A stretch of DNA of 64,000 nucleotides from Dictyobacter alpinus (GTDB taxonomy: Bacteria > Chloroflexota > Ktedonobacteria > Ktedonobacterales > Ktedonobacteraceae). Below are positions 27,318 to 35,964 of the stretch, one piece after another; the stretch's first letter is position 1, and each line of letters starts with the position of its first letter. The notes under the pieces were generated by a model. The model was not told the DNA's origin. It was given only the letters and a program-made list of their open reading frames with translations, and did no database searches. The position numbers were made by a program, and so were the translations under genes. The stretch spans positions 2,170,001 through 2,234,000 of the forward strand of contig NZ_BIFT01000001.1 in the NCBI RefSeq assembly GCF_003967575.1, written 5' to 3'.

Positions 27318-28955
27318 ATGCAAGTTTCTACAGTAACTCCGCAGGAAAAGTCGGGGGGACTTGCGTATAAGTGGATAGTTGCGATCGTTGTGATCTTTGG
27401 TTTATTCATGACCATCCTCGATGGTACGATTGTGAATACAGCCATCCCTCGATTGCAGAACGCATTTGGTGCAGACCTGACCAGTGTTCAGTGGGTGCTA
27501 ACGGCCTATACGTTAGCTCAGGGTGTGGCAACCCCCTTGACTGCCTATCTGGCCAGTCGCATTGGTAATAAGCGTTTATATCTTGTCGCATTAATTGGTT
27601 TTACGCTCGGATCGGCGTTGTGCGGACTCTCCTGGAGCCTCTCGACCTTGATCATATTCCGCGTGGTTCAGGCGGTATTTGGTTCATTCCTGTCTCCTCT
27701 AGCGATTACGTTGCTCTACATGGAGTTTCCTCCTGAGGAGCGCGGTACCGCGATGGGCTTCCTGGGTATTCCAATTCTGCTGGCGCCAGCTTTCGGCCCT
27801 ACCCTAGGTGGTTATCTGGTAACCTACGCCGACTGGCAGCTAATCTTCTATATAAATCTGCCTATTGGTATCGTTGGTACGCTACTGGCATTCTTCTTCC
27901 TACATGAAAGTCAGGCGCAGCGGGTTAATTTTGACTTCCTGGGTTTTGTCTTTGCGGGCGTTGGTCTGGCGGCCGTCCTCTATGGTCTATCCGATGCTGG
28001 TACCTCCGGCTGGGGATCTGGGATTGTGCTTAGCTGTATCATTGGTGGCCTGATTTGTCTGGCAATCTTCACATTTTTAGAACTATCACGGGCCAGACAG
28101 GGCAAGGCCGTCCTACTAGATCTGCGGGTCTTCGGTAATGGTGTCTTCACGACCAGTATCATCGCCAGTACGCTGGTAATCTTTGCGCTCTATGGTGGCC
28201 TCTTCTTGATACCGGTCTACTTGCAGTCACTACGCGGAGAGAGCGCCTATCAATCCGGACTCGTCCTGCTGCCACAGGCCTTTGCCTCGATGTTAGCGGT
28301 CCTGATCGGTGGTCGTCTGGTCGATAAAATTGGTGTGCGCGCCGTGGTTATTCCTGGTCTCTTGATCATGGGTTTCGCCATGTGGATGCTCACCTCGATC
28401 AATCTCACCGAGCCAATTGGATCGTTCCAGATGGCATTGATTATTCGCGGCTTCGGCATGGGACTCTGTTTACAGCCGTTGTCGGTCTCGATGCTTTCGC
28501 AGATCAAGCCAAAGATGCTCTCGCAGGCCTCGTCGGTCAACACTACGTTCCGCTTTGTCATGAGCTCACTGGCCGTCTCGGTAATCTCGACCTACGTGAC
28601 ATCGCAGAATAAATTGCACTTTGCCCATCTGGCCGAGCGCGTCACCGCCAACTCGCCAACCGGCACCTTCATCACCCAGATGCAGGCCGTGCTGATGTCA
28701 AAAGGATCATCAGCGACCGCCGCTTACGCTACCGCCTTAAAATATATTGGCGGTCGGCTCCAGTTGCAATCTTATGTGATGGCCATGCAGGACGCCTTCT
28801 GGGTAACCCTGATACTGGTCGGTGTGGCCGTTATCGCCTCCATCTTCGTCAGTGGTAAATCCAGGAAGAAGAAGGTGGAACAGGTCGTGGAAGAAGAACA
28901 ACCATTGACCGATGAAGAAAAACTGGCACGTGAAGAAGCCATGCTGGCAGTCTAA
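27318..28955 (+). CDS. DHA2-family (EmrB/QacA-type) drug exporter, copy 1
   Basis: About 545 residues with 14 predicted helices. Early signatures are present: LDGTIVNTAIPRLQNAF near 33, the QWVLTAYTLAQGV block, motif A-like ASRIGNKRLYL and antiporter motif C-like FLGIPILLAPAFGPTLGGYL. These proteins export drugs or lipids using the proton gradient. The ATG at 27318 has AAGGAG upstream; the in-frame GTG at 27291 has none. It is followed 74 bases later by a membrane fusion protein. It is a close paralogue of the exporter at 30.8 kb. Confidence 0.9.
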   Translation: MQVSTVTPQEKSGGLAYKWIVAIVVIFGLFMTILDGTIVNTAIPRLQNAFGADLTSVQWVLTAYTLAQGVATPLTAYLASRIGNKRLYLVALIGFTLGSALCGLSWSLSTLIIFRVVQAVFGSFLSPLAITLLYMEFPPEERGTAMGFLGIPILLAPAFGPTLGGYLVTYADWQLIFYINLPIGIVGTLLAFFFLHESQAQRVNFDFLGFVFAGVGLAAVLYGLSDAGTSGWGSGIVLSCIIGGLICLAIFTFLELSRARQGKAVLLDLRVFGNGVFTTSIIASTLVIFALYGGLFLIPVYLQSLRGESAYQSGLVLLPQAFASMLAVLIGGRLVDKIGVRAVVIPGLLIMGFAMWMLTSINLTEPIGSFQMALIIRGFGMGLCLQPLSVSMLSQIKPKMLSQASSVNTTFRFVMSSLAVSVISTYVTSQNKLHFAHLAERVTANSPTGTFITQMQAVLMSKGSSATAAYATALKYIGGRLQLQSYVMAMQDAFWVTLILVGVAVIASIFVSGKSRKKKVEQVVEEEQPLTDEEKLAREEAMLAV

Positions 28956-29029
28956 TCCTGATAATCGATACAACATCCATAGATCTTATATAAAATTTTA
29001 CGTTTACGCTTAAAAGGAGACCACGCACA

Positions 29030-29689
29030 ATGCGTCGCATGATTTTTGTTTTCCTGTTAATCATAGTCGCCGTTGTAGCAGCTATCGGTGGCGTCGGCTA
29101 CTGGTTCTACAACAACTACCTGTACTATCAAACCGATGACGCCCAGATCAGCGGGCATATCCTGAATGTCACCAGTCCTCAAGCCGGTCAATTAAAGACC
29201 TTGAGCGTGAAACTGGGTGATAAAGTCACCACTGGAGAAGTACTCGGCACCATCACAGCCGCGCCAGCAGCTCCAGGCGCGAAACCAACCACCATCGACG
29301 TCACCAGTCCCATCAATGGGACCGTCGTCCAGGCGAATTCAGTTGAGGGACAGACCTTGGCTCCAGGTACATCCGTAGCCCAGGTAGCCGATCTCGCCAA
29401 CCTCAACGTCATGGCCTATATCGACGAAGGCAAAATCAACGACATCAAACCAAACCAGGATGTTGACATCAGCGTTGATGCATTCAGTGGCACCAGCTAT
29501 AAAGGTCACGTGCAGAACATCGTCTCAGCCACCGCCGGCTCGTTCTCACTCCTACCCTCGTCCGACAACGCCAGCGGCAACTTCACCAAAGTCGCGCAGC
29601 GTATCCCGGTCGTCATCACATTGGATGGTAACGGCTCCAACACCATCGTCCCCGGCATGAGTGCCGAGGTCACCATCCATATTCACTAA
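29030..29689 (+). CDS. HlyD/EmrA-like membrane fusion protein, copy 1
   Basis: 219 residues: an N-terminal anchor helix (FVFLLIIVAVVAAIGGVGYW), then YYQTDDAQISGHILNVTSPQ, the usual start of the EmrA/HlyD biotinyl-lipoyl half-motif. A short lipoyl-barrel (about 45-125, ending VAQVADL) and a beta-barrel (about 125-219) follow. The long coiled coil of Gram-negative EmrA is missing, as expected where there is no outer membrane. It probably partners the exporter encoded just upstream. A good ribosome site (AAAAGGAG) precedes the start. Confidence 0.85.
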   Translation: MRRMIFVFLLIIVAVVAAIGGVGYWFYNNYLYYQTDDAQISGHILNVTSPQAGQLKTLSVKLGDKVTTGEVLGTITAAPAAPGAKPTTIDVTSPINGTVVQANSVEGQTLAPGTSVAQVADLANLNVMAYIDEGKINDIKPNQDVDISVDAFSGTSYKGHVQNIVSATAGSFSLLPSSDNASGNFTKVAQRIPVVITLDGNGSNTIVPGMSAEVTIHIH

Positions 29690-29700
29690 AAGCAAATCCC

Positions 29701-29743
29701 TGATTGATGGATAATCCCCTATAAAAGGATTATCCATCAATCA
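29701..29743 (+). terminator. Strong hairpin between the fusion-protein gene and the third operon gene
   Basis: A perfect 17-bp stem (TGATTGATGGATAATCC and its mirror) with a 9-base loop lies between genes of the same operon. There is no T-run. The paralogous operon has a hairpin at the same place (33181-33213), suggesting partial termination or RNA processing. Confidence 0.6.
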
Positions 29744-29766
29744 ATGTACACTAAAAGGAGAGAAGA

Positions 29767-30318
29767 ATGTTGATTCCCGGAGGACTGATTGCAGTCGCCG
29801 TGCTTGCACTGGTAGGTGCCTTTTTCCTATCACGTGGTGGTAACAATACAAAGCCAGCCAGGGTTACCAGTGCCAGTGCAAAGCCAGAGCCAGAGCCAGA
29901 GCCAGAGACACCGGCCCAGCCCGCGCAACCAGCTATCGACAAAACAAAGACCATCCCAGCCCCTGAAGCCAGACGTCAGGACCAACAGCAGGAATTCCCC
30001 CAGAATCCTAACATGCCTGACATCAGCCGGGAGCATACCACAGCCATGCCCGAATTCAACGGCAACCACTCCATGCAGGTCAGCCAGCCAGCCAACTACT
30101 GGCAGCAAGAGCAAGCCGCCCAACAGCCAACCCAGGATGTAGCCGCCCTCAATCGCCGCTTATACGAACTTGCAGGCCAGCTCCACATCCTCCAGCGCCA
30201 GCAACGCGACATCGAACAAGGCCTGGTCCAACTCAGCGGCATCATCGAACACCTACAAAGCCCAACAAACCCAACCCATAACAACTCCTCCATCCCCTCA
30301 ATGCCCTACAGCGAATAA
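29767..30318 (+). CDS. Small anchored Pro-rich coiled-coil protein, copy 1
   Basis: 183 residues: an N-terminal membrane helix (MLIPGGLIAVAVLALVGAFF), a linker with a PEPEPEPE tract, and a C-terminal helix (about 127-165: VAALNRRLYELAGQLHILQR then QQRDIEQGL) likely to form a coiled coil. It is not recognised as a known family. The gene at 33.25 kb has the same layout and nearly the same C-terminal helix and also follows an MFS-HlyD pair. It may be a third component of these exporters; this is inferred from the repeated gene order. Confidence 0.7.
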   Translation: MLIPGGLIAVAVLALVGAFFLSRGGNNTKPARVTSASAKPEPEPEPETPAQPAQPAIDKTKTIPAPEARRQDQQQEFPQNPNMPDISREHTTAMPEFNGNHSMQVSQPANYWQQEQAAQQPTQDVAALNRRLYELAGQLHILQRQQRDIEQGLVQLSGIIEHLQSPTNPTHNNSSIPSMPYSE

Positions 30319-30340
30319 ACAAATACTCTCAACTATCTAA

Positions 30341-30400
30341 TTTTTTAAGGGGAAGCTGGCGAGGCGGTCGCGACCGCCTCGCCAGCTTCCCCTTAAAAAA
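30341..30400. repeat. 60-bp perfect palindrome (palindromic element copy 3)
   Basis: Bases 30341-30370 mirror 30371-30400 exactly, with no loop. It is followed by GAAGC, a CGCC-gca-GGCG hairpin and GAGGCG, the same layout as copy 2. It lies past the first exporter operon and may also terminate it. Confidence 0.85.
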
Positions 30401-30450
30401 GAAGCGAGCGCCGCAGGCGCGAGGCGTCAGCCATAAAACCCACACCCACC

Positions 30451-30516
30451 GTTAAAATAAATTGCCGAAGGTCTTCTCACCTCAAGGCGAGAAGACCCCC
30501 AGCAATTTATTTTAAC
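30451..30516. terminator. Long imperfect hairpin between the two exporter operons
   Basis: GTTAAAATAAATTGC (30451-30465) pairs with GCAATTTATTTTAAC (30502-30516), with an inner GTCTTCTC/GAGAAGAC stem. It lies 14 bases upstream of promoter copy C and may insulate the second operon from read-through. Confidence 0.6.
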
Positions 30517-30529
30517 CCCACCTATCCTC

Positions 30530-30574
30530 TTGACTTTGATTTGACCTTCTGGTAAATTGATGACTGTAGAGTCA
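30530..30574 (+). promoter_or_regulatory. Promoter plus TetR-type operator, copy C (second exporter operon)
   Basis: TTGACT (30530-30535), 17-base spacer, TAAATT (30553-30558), then the near-perfect inverted repeat TGACTGTAGAGTCA (30561-30574). The next gene begins about 220 bases downstream. Confidence 0.8.
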
Positions 30575-30792
30575 CCGATTCTTTACACAAGTCAAATTTA
30601 ACGTTAAGCAGTCAAATGAAAACCGTCTGGTCACTTGCTTGATAGCAACTATCACGTCTAACTCTGACACAATCTAATGCATGCTTTAGATTATTAGCTA
30701 TATGGCTACATATACATATGGCAATATCAAATACTGTCTAATCGCGCATATACGCTCCGGATTAGAGAGTATGACACAAGGAGTTTCTGACT

Positions 30793-32418
30793 ATGCAGAT
30801 GGCTGCACCTGCCGTTCCCCGGCAGGGAGGATTACCATATAAATGGATTGTGGCTTGCGTAGTGGTATTTGGAATCTTTATGAGTATTCTGGATAGCACG
30901 ATCGTCAACATCGCGATTCCGCGCTTGCAAAGCGCTTTTGGCTCGGACCTCAATAGCGTCCAGTGGGTGCTCACGGGCTATACGCTGGCCCAGGGTGTGG
31001 CGACCCCGCTCACAGCCTTTCTCTCGGAACGTCTTGGTATCAAGCGCTTCTACATGCTCTCATTGGCAGGATTCACGATTGGCTCGGCCCTTTGCGGCAT
31101 AGCCTGGAGTCTGCCGGTCCTGATTGTGTTTCGCTTAATTCAGGGCATGACGGGAGCATTCCTTTCTCCACTCGCCATCACTCTGATCTATCGCGAATTC
31201 GCGCCAGCTGAGCGTGGAACGGCGATGGGTGTACTGGGTATTCCGATCCTACTGGCACCGGCCTTCGGCCCTACGCTAGGTGGCTATATCGTAACCTTTG
31301 CCGGCTGGCAGTTGATCTTCTATATCAATCTACCACTGGGCATCATCGGCTTGATCCTGGCTGCGATCTTCATCCGTGAAGCGCGGGCAGAGGCGCGAAC
31401 CAGCTTTGATATTCCTGGTTTCCTCCTCTCCGCCTCAGGACTGGGATTGCTGCTCTACGGACTTTCCTCGGCCAGTACCGATGGCTGGACTTCAGGGACG
31501 GTACTGAGCTGCTTGATCGCGGGTGCGATCTTGCTGACCACGTTTATCTTTGTGGAGCTGGACCGTGCTCGACACGAGAAGCAGCCATTGTTGGATATAC
31601 GTGTGTTCGGTAATCGCTCATTTTCCACCAGTAGCTTTGCCAGTATCCTGGTAACCTTTACGCTCTTTGGTGGACTCTTCCTGGTTCCTGTCTATCTACA
31701 AAATCTACGGCAGTTGAGTGCCTTCCAGGCTGGTCTACTACTCTTACCGCAAGCCTTTGCCTCGATGTTCGCCGTTGTAATCGGTGGACGTCTGGTGGAC
31801 CGCTTTGGTGTACGGGCCGTGGTTATTCCTGGTCTGATCCTGACAGCCATCTCGATGTGGCGCTTCACCTTTCTGGATCTCTATATTCCCTATACCTCAT
31901 TCCAATGGCTCTTGATCCTACGCGGCTTTGGTATTGGATTGTGTTTACAGCCGTTGATGGTATCGGCGCTGGCAGAGATTCAACCGCGTATGCTGGCCCA
32001 GGCCACAGCGGTCAGCACCACACTGCGCTTTGTAGGTAGCTCGCTGGCGGTAGCGATTGTCGCCACCCTGGTACAGAGCCAGACAAAGCTACACTATGCC
32101 CATCTGGCCGAGCGCGTCACACCAGACTCTCCACTCGGACAACTGGTACCGCGTCTCCAGGCGCTCTTTATCTCACATGGTGCTTCAACCACGGCCGCAT
32201 ATGGCACAGCCTTGCGTACCATCGGAGGTCTGGTCCAGCGGCAGGCATACGTGCTGGCCATGCAGGACGCCTTCTGGTTGAGCCTGGCATTAGCAATCCT
32301 GGCAATCGTCGCCTCCTTCTTTGTCAGCTCAGGTCGGCGCAAAAGCCAGCCGGCCCAGATAGAACCATTAAGTGATGAGGAAGCCAAGGCACGTGAAGAG
32401 GCCATGATGGCGGTCTAA
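30793..32418 (+). CDS. DHA2-family drug exporter, copy 2
   Basis: 541 residues with 14 predicted helices, closely similar along its whole length to the exporter at 27.3 kb (LDSTIVNIAIPRLQSAF, QWVLTGYTLAQGVATPLTAF, the GIPILLAPAFGPTLGGYIV block, and a similar acidic tail with EEAMMAV). It must be a tandem duplicate. A good ribosome site (AAGGAG) precedes the ATG. It is driven from promoter copy C and followed by its own fusion protein. The two copies probably differ in substrate range, but sequence does not show how. Confidence 0.9.
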   Translation: MQMAAPAVPRQGGLPYKWIVACVVVFGIFMSILDSTIVNIAIPRLQSAFGSDLNSVQWVLTGYTLAQGVATPLTAFLSERLGIKRFYMLSLAGFTIGSALCGIAWSLPVLIVFRLIQGMTGAFLSPLAITLIYREFAPAERGTAMGVLGIPILLAPAFGPTLGGYIVTFAGWQLIFYINLPLGIIGLILAAIFIREARAEARTSFDIPGFLLSASGLGLLLYGLSSASTDGWTSGTVLSCLIAGAILLTTFIFVELDRARHEKQPLLDIRVFGNRSFSTSSFASILVTFTLFGGLFLVPVYLQNLRQLSAFQAGLLLLPQAFASMFAVVIGGRLVDRFGVRAVVIPGLILTAISMWRFTFLDLYIPYTSFQWLLILRGFGIGLCLQPLMVSALAEIQPRMLAQATAVSTTLRFVGSSLAVAIVATLVQSQTKLHYAHLAERVTPDSPLGQLVPRLQALFISHGASTTAAYGTALRTIGGLVQRQAYVLAMQDAFWLSLALAILAIVASFFVSSGRRKSQPAQIEPLSDEEAKAREEAMMAV

Positions 32419-32508
32419 ACATCATCACAGGGAATAAACTTCCCGCTCGCGCTTACACATTAAAAAGACATTTTCAGCAACACGCTTGCGATATAAAGGA
32501 GAAAACGC

Positions 32509-33171
32509 ATGATGCGTCGTATGATTCTTGTTCTTCTATTGATACTGGTCGCCGTACTGGCCATTATCGGTGGCGTCGGTTACTGGCTCTACAACAACTA
32601 CCTGTACTATCAAACCGACGACGCCCAGGTCACAGGAAAAATCCTGAACGTCAGTAGCCCCCAGGCCGGTGAGCTGACCACCCTTTCGGTGAAGCTCGGA
32701 GATAAAGTGACGGCGGGACAGATTATCGCTTCGATTTCGGCGAATCCAACCACCCCCACCGGTACGAAAACAAATGTAGATATCACCAGTCCTATCGCCG
32801 GTACGATCGTTCAGGTACCAGCCATCCAGGGCGAGACCGTCGCACCTGGATTGGCGCTGGCCCAGGTAGCCGACCTCGGCAATCTGACGGTAACGGCTTA
32901 TGTAGATGAAGGCCAGATCAACAATGTGAAGGTCAACCAGGATGTTGATATTAACATTGACGCATTCAGTGGCACCAATTATAAAGGTCATATCCAGAAC
33001 ATCGTCTCAGCGACCGCAGGCTCATTTTCGCTGCTACCCAGTACAGATAATGCCAGCGGCAACTTCACCAAGGTCTCACAGCGTATTCCGATCGTGATCA
33101 GCCTCGATGGAGCCGGTAGTAACAACATCGTACCTGGTATGAGCGCGGAAGTAACGATCCACGTGCACTAA
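32509..33171 (+). CDS. HlyD/EmrA-like membrane fusion protein, copy 2
   Basis: 220 residues and a clear paralogue of the protein at 29.0 kb: anchor helix, YYQTDDAQVTGKILNVSSPQ, lipoyl-barrel ending AQVADLGNL, and the same C-terminal block (NIVSATAGSFSLLPSTDN; VPGMSAEVTIHVH). It lies 90 bases after the exporter gene with a strong ribosome site (AAAGGAG). It probably couples the exporter to the cell wall space. Confidence 0.85.
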   Translation: MMRRMILVLLLILVAVLAIIGGVGYWLYNNYLYYQTDDAQVTGKILNVSSPQAGELTTLSVKLGDKVTAGQIIASISANPTTPTGTKTNVDITSPIAGTIVQVPAIQGETVAPGLALAQVADLGNLTVTAYVDEGQINNVKVNQDVDINIDAFSGTNYKGHIQNIVSATAGSFSLLPSTDNASGNFTKVSQRIPIVISLDGAGSNNIVPGMSAEVTIHVH

Positions 33172-33180
33172 GACCGCAGG

Positions 33181-33213
33181 CTGCCGTTGAATGCTATGGC
33201 GATTCAGCGGCAG
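33181..33213 (+). terminator. Hairpin between fusion-protein gene and third gene, copy 2
   Basis: CTGCCGTTGAAT pairs with ATTCAGCGGCAG (one G-T pair) across a 9-base loop. It occupies the same operon position as the hairpin at 29701-29743, though the sequences differ. Confidence 0.5.
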
Positions 33214-33249
33214 TCGCGCACTCTCATTAAAGAGGAGTAAAGAAGAAGT

Positions 33250-33735
33250 ATGCTTATTATTGGTGGACTTATTGCAGTTGCGATCGTGGCGCTGGCGCTG
33301 GCCTTTTTTCTGGCCCGTGGTGATAATCGCGAGAAACAGGCGTATGAGCTTCCTCCCCGCACGCGGGAAACACAGCCAGTGGCGGCTACTCCAAAGCCGG
33401 ATCCACAGGTTGAAAGCGCTCCCGCCACACCCACACCTACCAGCAGACCAGCACCAGCCGAGTACAGAAGAGTGGATGAATTGGAGGGCGCAAGTACTAA
33501 TCATGACGCATCCACTTACTATGATCAGGATACCAGCGTCCCGGCCTTAAATCGGCGCGTCTATGAGCTGGCTGGCCAGCTCCATTCATTGCAGCGCCAG
33601 TCTCAGGAAATCGAGCGTAGCCTGATTGAACTCAGTGGAACTATCGAAGGTATGGACACACGTGGCCGTCACAATAGCACCCCATTCTATTCCGGCGGCA
33701 GCTATGTTCCCGGAGATTCACACGAAGAGTCATAA
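33250..33735 (+). CDS. Small anchored Pro-rich coiled-coil protein, copy 2
   Basis: 161 residues: N-terminal membrane helix (MLIIGGLIAVAIVALALAFF), Pro/Thr-rich linker, C-terminal helix (about 98-135: ALNRRVYELAGQLHSLQRQS, then QEIERSLIELSGTIEG). The helix matches that of the 29.8 kb protein almost residue for residue while the linkers have diverged, which points to selection on the helix. Function is unknown; the link to export comes from gene order. Confidence 0.7.
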   Translation: MLIIGGLIAVAIVALALAFFLARGDNREKQAYELPPRTRETQPVAATPKPDPQVESAPATPTPTSRPAPAEYRRVDELEGASTNHDASTYYDQDTSVPALNRRVYELAGQLHSLQRQSQEIERSLIELSGTIEGMDTRGRHNSTPFYSGGSYVPGDSHEES

Positions 33736-33744
33736 AGACTAGTT

Positions 33745-33794
33745 CTCTAGCGTTGCATGCATATAACAACCAACATAGCCATGCAACGCTAGAG
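33745..33794 (+). terminator. Terminator-like hairpin ending the second exporter operon
   Basis: CTCTAGCGTTGCATG and its exact reverse complement form a 15-bp stem with a 20-base loop, 10 bases past the stop codon. No T-run follows. Confidence 0.6.
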
Positions 33795-33903
33795 GGGTGG
33801 CAACTTGTGCTCTCCCTTGCACTAATGGCACATATGCGATAAGTTAGACCGGCTTAAAAAGAGGATTGAATGATAGCGCTGCGTATGTTATGATAAAGTA
33901 AGC

Positions 33904-33941
33904 GGGGCTGTAGCTCAGTGGATAGAGCGTCGGTTTCCTAA
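33904..33941 (+). repeat. 5' half of a tRNA-Arg(CCT) gene; left attachment site of the island
   Basis: These 38 bases are identical to positions 1-38 of the intact tRNA-Arg at 46989. They stop in the anticodon loop at CCTAA and then diverge. No 3' half follows. A recombinase gene starts 90 bases downstream, so this is the left junction of an integrated element. Confidence 0.85.
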
Positions 33942-34030
33942 CCACCCCCTGTGATGAACCCGCTCCACACCTGCCTTGACGAGATTTCCAAGCAGATAGA
34001 GCGATGGTTATTTCGCAGAGGAGGTTATCA

Positions 34031-34999
34031 GTGGTTACCCGACCAAAACAAGCCGCCGAGATCCAGGAGCCGATGACAGTAGCCTGGGCAATTGAAGCCT
34101 ATTCCTATGCAGTCCTTTCCCTCTCCGCCGAAACACAGAAATGGTATCTCCAAAAACTTCAAGTCTTCAGCGATTGGTGTACAGAAAAGAATCTTACCCT
34201 GGACACATTGAAAGTTCTCCATCTTCGGCAATTTACAGAACACCTGAAGACACGGACTAACCCACAGACAGGTAAGCCGCTCAGCACATATACTCAACAC
34301 GGCTATACACAGGTGGTAAAGAGCTTTCTCAACTGGTGCAGCAATGAAGAGGATTTAGAGGATGTGGTCAATGAGAAGCTAGCCAAACGTATGCCGATGA
34401 CAAAGGTGGATAAGAAGGTTATTGAGATCTTTACCCCTGATCAGATACGTGCCCTCTTTGAAGCCTGTAAGAATGAGTATAATGAGGAAATGATACAGAG
34501 GGATAAAGCTATACTTGCGGTCCTCTTTGACACCGGGATCAGGGCCTCTGAACTCTGCGGCCTTACTCTTGACCACGTTTATCTCTCTAAATCAGAATCC
34601 TATCTTAAGGTTTTCGGCAAAGGAAACAAGTGGAGAGAGGTACCGCTTGGGAACAACTCCAAAGCCGCAGTCCACAAATATATTCACCGTTACCGAGACG
34701 CAACCAACCAGGAAGGGCGCGTATTTCTCTCCCGAGCAGGAAAGCCGATGACAGCATCAGGACTCTTGCAGCTTTTTGAACGGCTTGGAGATTGGGGACA
34801 CGTGAGGGGAGTACGATGCAGTCCACACACTGCCAGACATACCTTTGCTGTAACCTTCCTGACAAATGGCGGCGATCTCTATAAGCTTAGTAGATTGATG
34901 GGGCACACTTCAGTTATGGTCACGGAGAACTACTTGAGAGCATTCCAGGCCAAAGACGCCAGGAACGTTGACAGCGTGCTCGATAGCTTGAAGCGATAA
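34031..34999 (+). CDS. Tyrosine recombinase/integrase of the island
   Basis: About 322 residues from a GTG with a strong ribosome site (GAGGAGGT); the in-frame ATG at 34004 has none. A SAM-like N-terminal DNA-binding domain (about 15-115) precedes the catalytic domain, with Arg171 (TGIRASELCG), Lys198 (GKGNKWREVP), His266-x-x-Arg269 (HTARHTF), His292 (LMGHTS) and the nucleophile Tyr301 (TENYLRAF). All catalytic residues are present, so it should be active. It lies 90 bases from the tRNA half at the left junction, the usual place for the enzyme that integrates and excises the element. Confidence 0.92.
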   Translation: MVTRPKQAAEIQEPMTVAWAIEAYSYAVLSLSAETQKWYLQKLQVFSDWCTEKNLTLDTLKVLHLRQFTEHLKTRTNPQTGKPLSTYTQHGYTQVVKSFLNWCSNEEDLEDVVNEKLAKRMPMTKVDKKVIEIFTPDQIRALFEACKNEYNEEMIQRDKAILAVLFDTGIRASELCGLTLDHVYLSKSESYLKVFGKGNKWREVPLGNNSKAAVHKYIHRYRDATNQEGRVFLSRAGKPMTASGLLQLFERLGDWGHVRGVRCSPHTARHTFAVTFLTNGGDLYKLSRLMGHTSVMVTENYLRAFQAKDARNVDSVLDSLKR

Positions 35000-35025
35000 G
35001 CCGGAGAAATAAAGGAGGCGATTGA

Positions 35026-35274
35026 ATGGATGATCAGGCGCTAGAAGATCTGTATGGACCAGCAGCCACCTATAGCGATCATAAGAAGGGCGAGCGAATC
35101 ACCTTCACAGAAAAAGGGGAGACGTACACAGGTATGATTATATGGGTATGTGCTCCTGGAGTGATAGCGGGCAGACAGATCCCAACGCATTACATTGTCG
35201 AGGCAGATCAGCGGGGTGGTTTCCCATTCATCGTCTTGCCTTCTGACATCATTGAAACCGCTTCTGAGCAATAA
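35026..35274 (+). CDS. Hypothetical 82-residue protein
   Basis: A strong ribosome site (AAAGGAGGCG) precedes the ATG, 26 bases after the integrase stop, so it is probably in the same transcript. Composition suggests a small beta-barrel (GERITFTEKGETYTGMIIWV, about 22-41, and PTHYIVEADQRGGFPFIVLP, about 53-72). No family is recognised. It converges on the next gene with no spare base between the stops. Confidence 0.6.
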   Translation: MDDQALEDLYGPAATYSDHKKGERITFTEKGETYTGMIIWVCAPGVIAGRQIPTHYIVEADQRGGFPFIVLPSDIIETASEQ

Positions 35275-35940
35275 TTATGAAGAGAATCTAGAGAGCAATA
35301 GCCCTTTAGATCTCTTCTTCCCTACATTGCTGCTAACGAGACGTAAGTCCTCCAGGTCATGCTCAATATTAGATAAGAATGCGACACTACGCGATTCCCA
35401 CTGAGTAAAAAAATCACATATACTTGCGTGCTTGCGACCAAAAATATCATGATACGTAACAGTTACACGCATAACTGCATCTTCGGGCGCATATAAGGTA
35501 TAGTGATTATCGACTTTTTGCCGCCCGTCTAGTCTAACAACATCCTCGCTAAGAGCTAAACCTACTCGCTCATTCTTTTCGCCTTGCATTAAAGGGTCGC
35601 TGAACCTGGAAGTGAAATATTTATGATTACCAGAAGACCCACATAAAAACATAGCGCCCACAATATTTGTGGCTACACCCGTCCCTACATTCTTCAACTC
35701 TACAAATTGAGCCTTTGTTTCTGTATCTATTTTTCCACCCGGAGCCATAGTTCGTAAACCGGGAGTAATCACTAATAAAGGTTTCTGAGCATCATACGTC
35801 GCATCCGTCATTAATTGTAATTGCTTTCGGCTTAAACTAACCTGTTTCAAAGCAATGGACGCAACTATAGCACTAAGCATTGTTCCAAAGGCTGAAATGA
35901 TGCTCAGTATGGTTTGTATATTTCGTGTTAGCCAATCCAA
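35275..35940 (-). CDS. Hypothetical membrane-anchored protein in the TIR-restriction operon
   Basis: 221 residues: an N-terminal membrane helix (IQTILSIISAFGTMLSAIVA, about 8-27) followed by a soluble domain of likely beta structure (KPLLVITPG, QFVELKNVGTGVATNIVGAM). This layout is common in uncharacterised accessory-region proteins. It is encoded 24 bases after the TIR fusion on the same strand, so it is likely co-transcribed and may serve the same defence function. No catalytic motif is visible. Confidence 0.65.
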   Translation of the reverse strand: MDWLTRNIQTILSIISAFGTMLSAIVASIALKQVSLSRKQLQLMTDATYDAQKPLLVITPGLRTMAPGGKIDTETKAQFVELKNVGTGVATNIVGAMFLCGSSGNHKYFTSRFSDPLMQGEKNERVGLALSEDVVRLDGRQKVDNHYTLYAPEDAVMRVTVTYHDIFGRKHASICDFFTQWESRSVAFLSNIEHDLEDLRLVSSNVGKKRSKGLLLSRFSS

Positions 35941-35964
35941 TATAGTACCTTACTCCATGAATCT

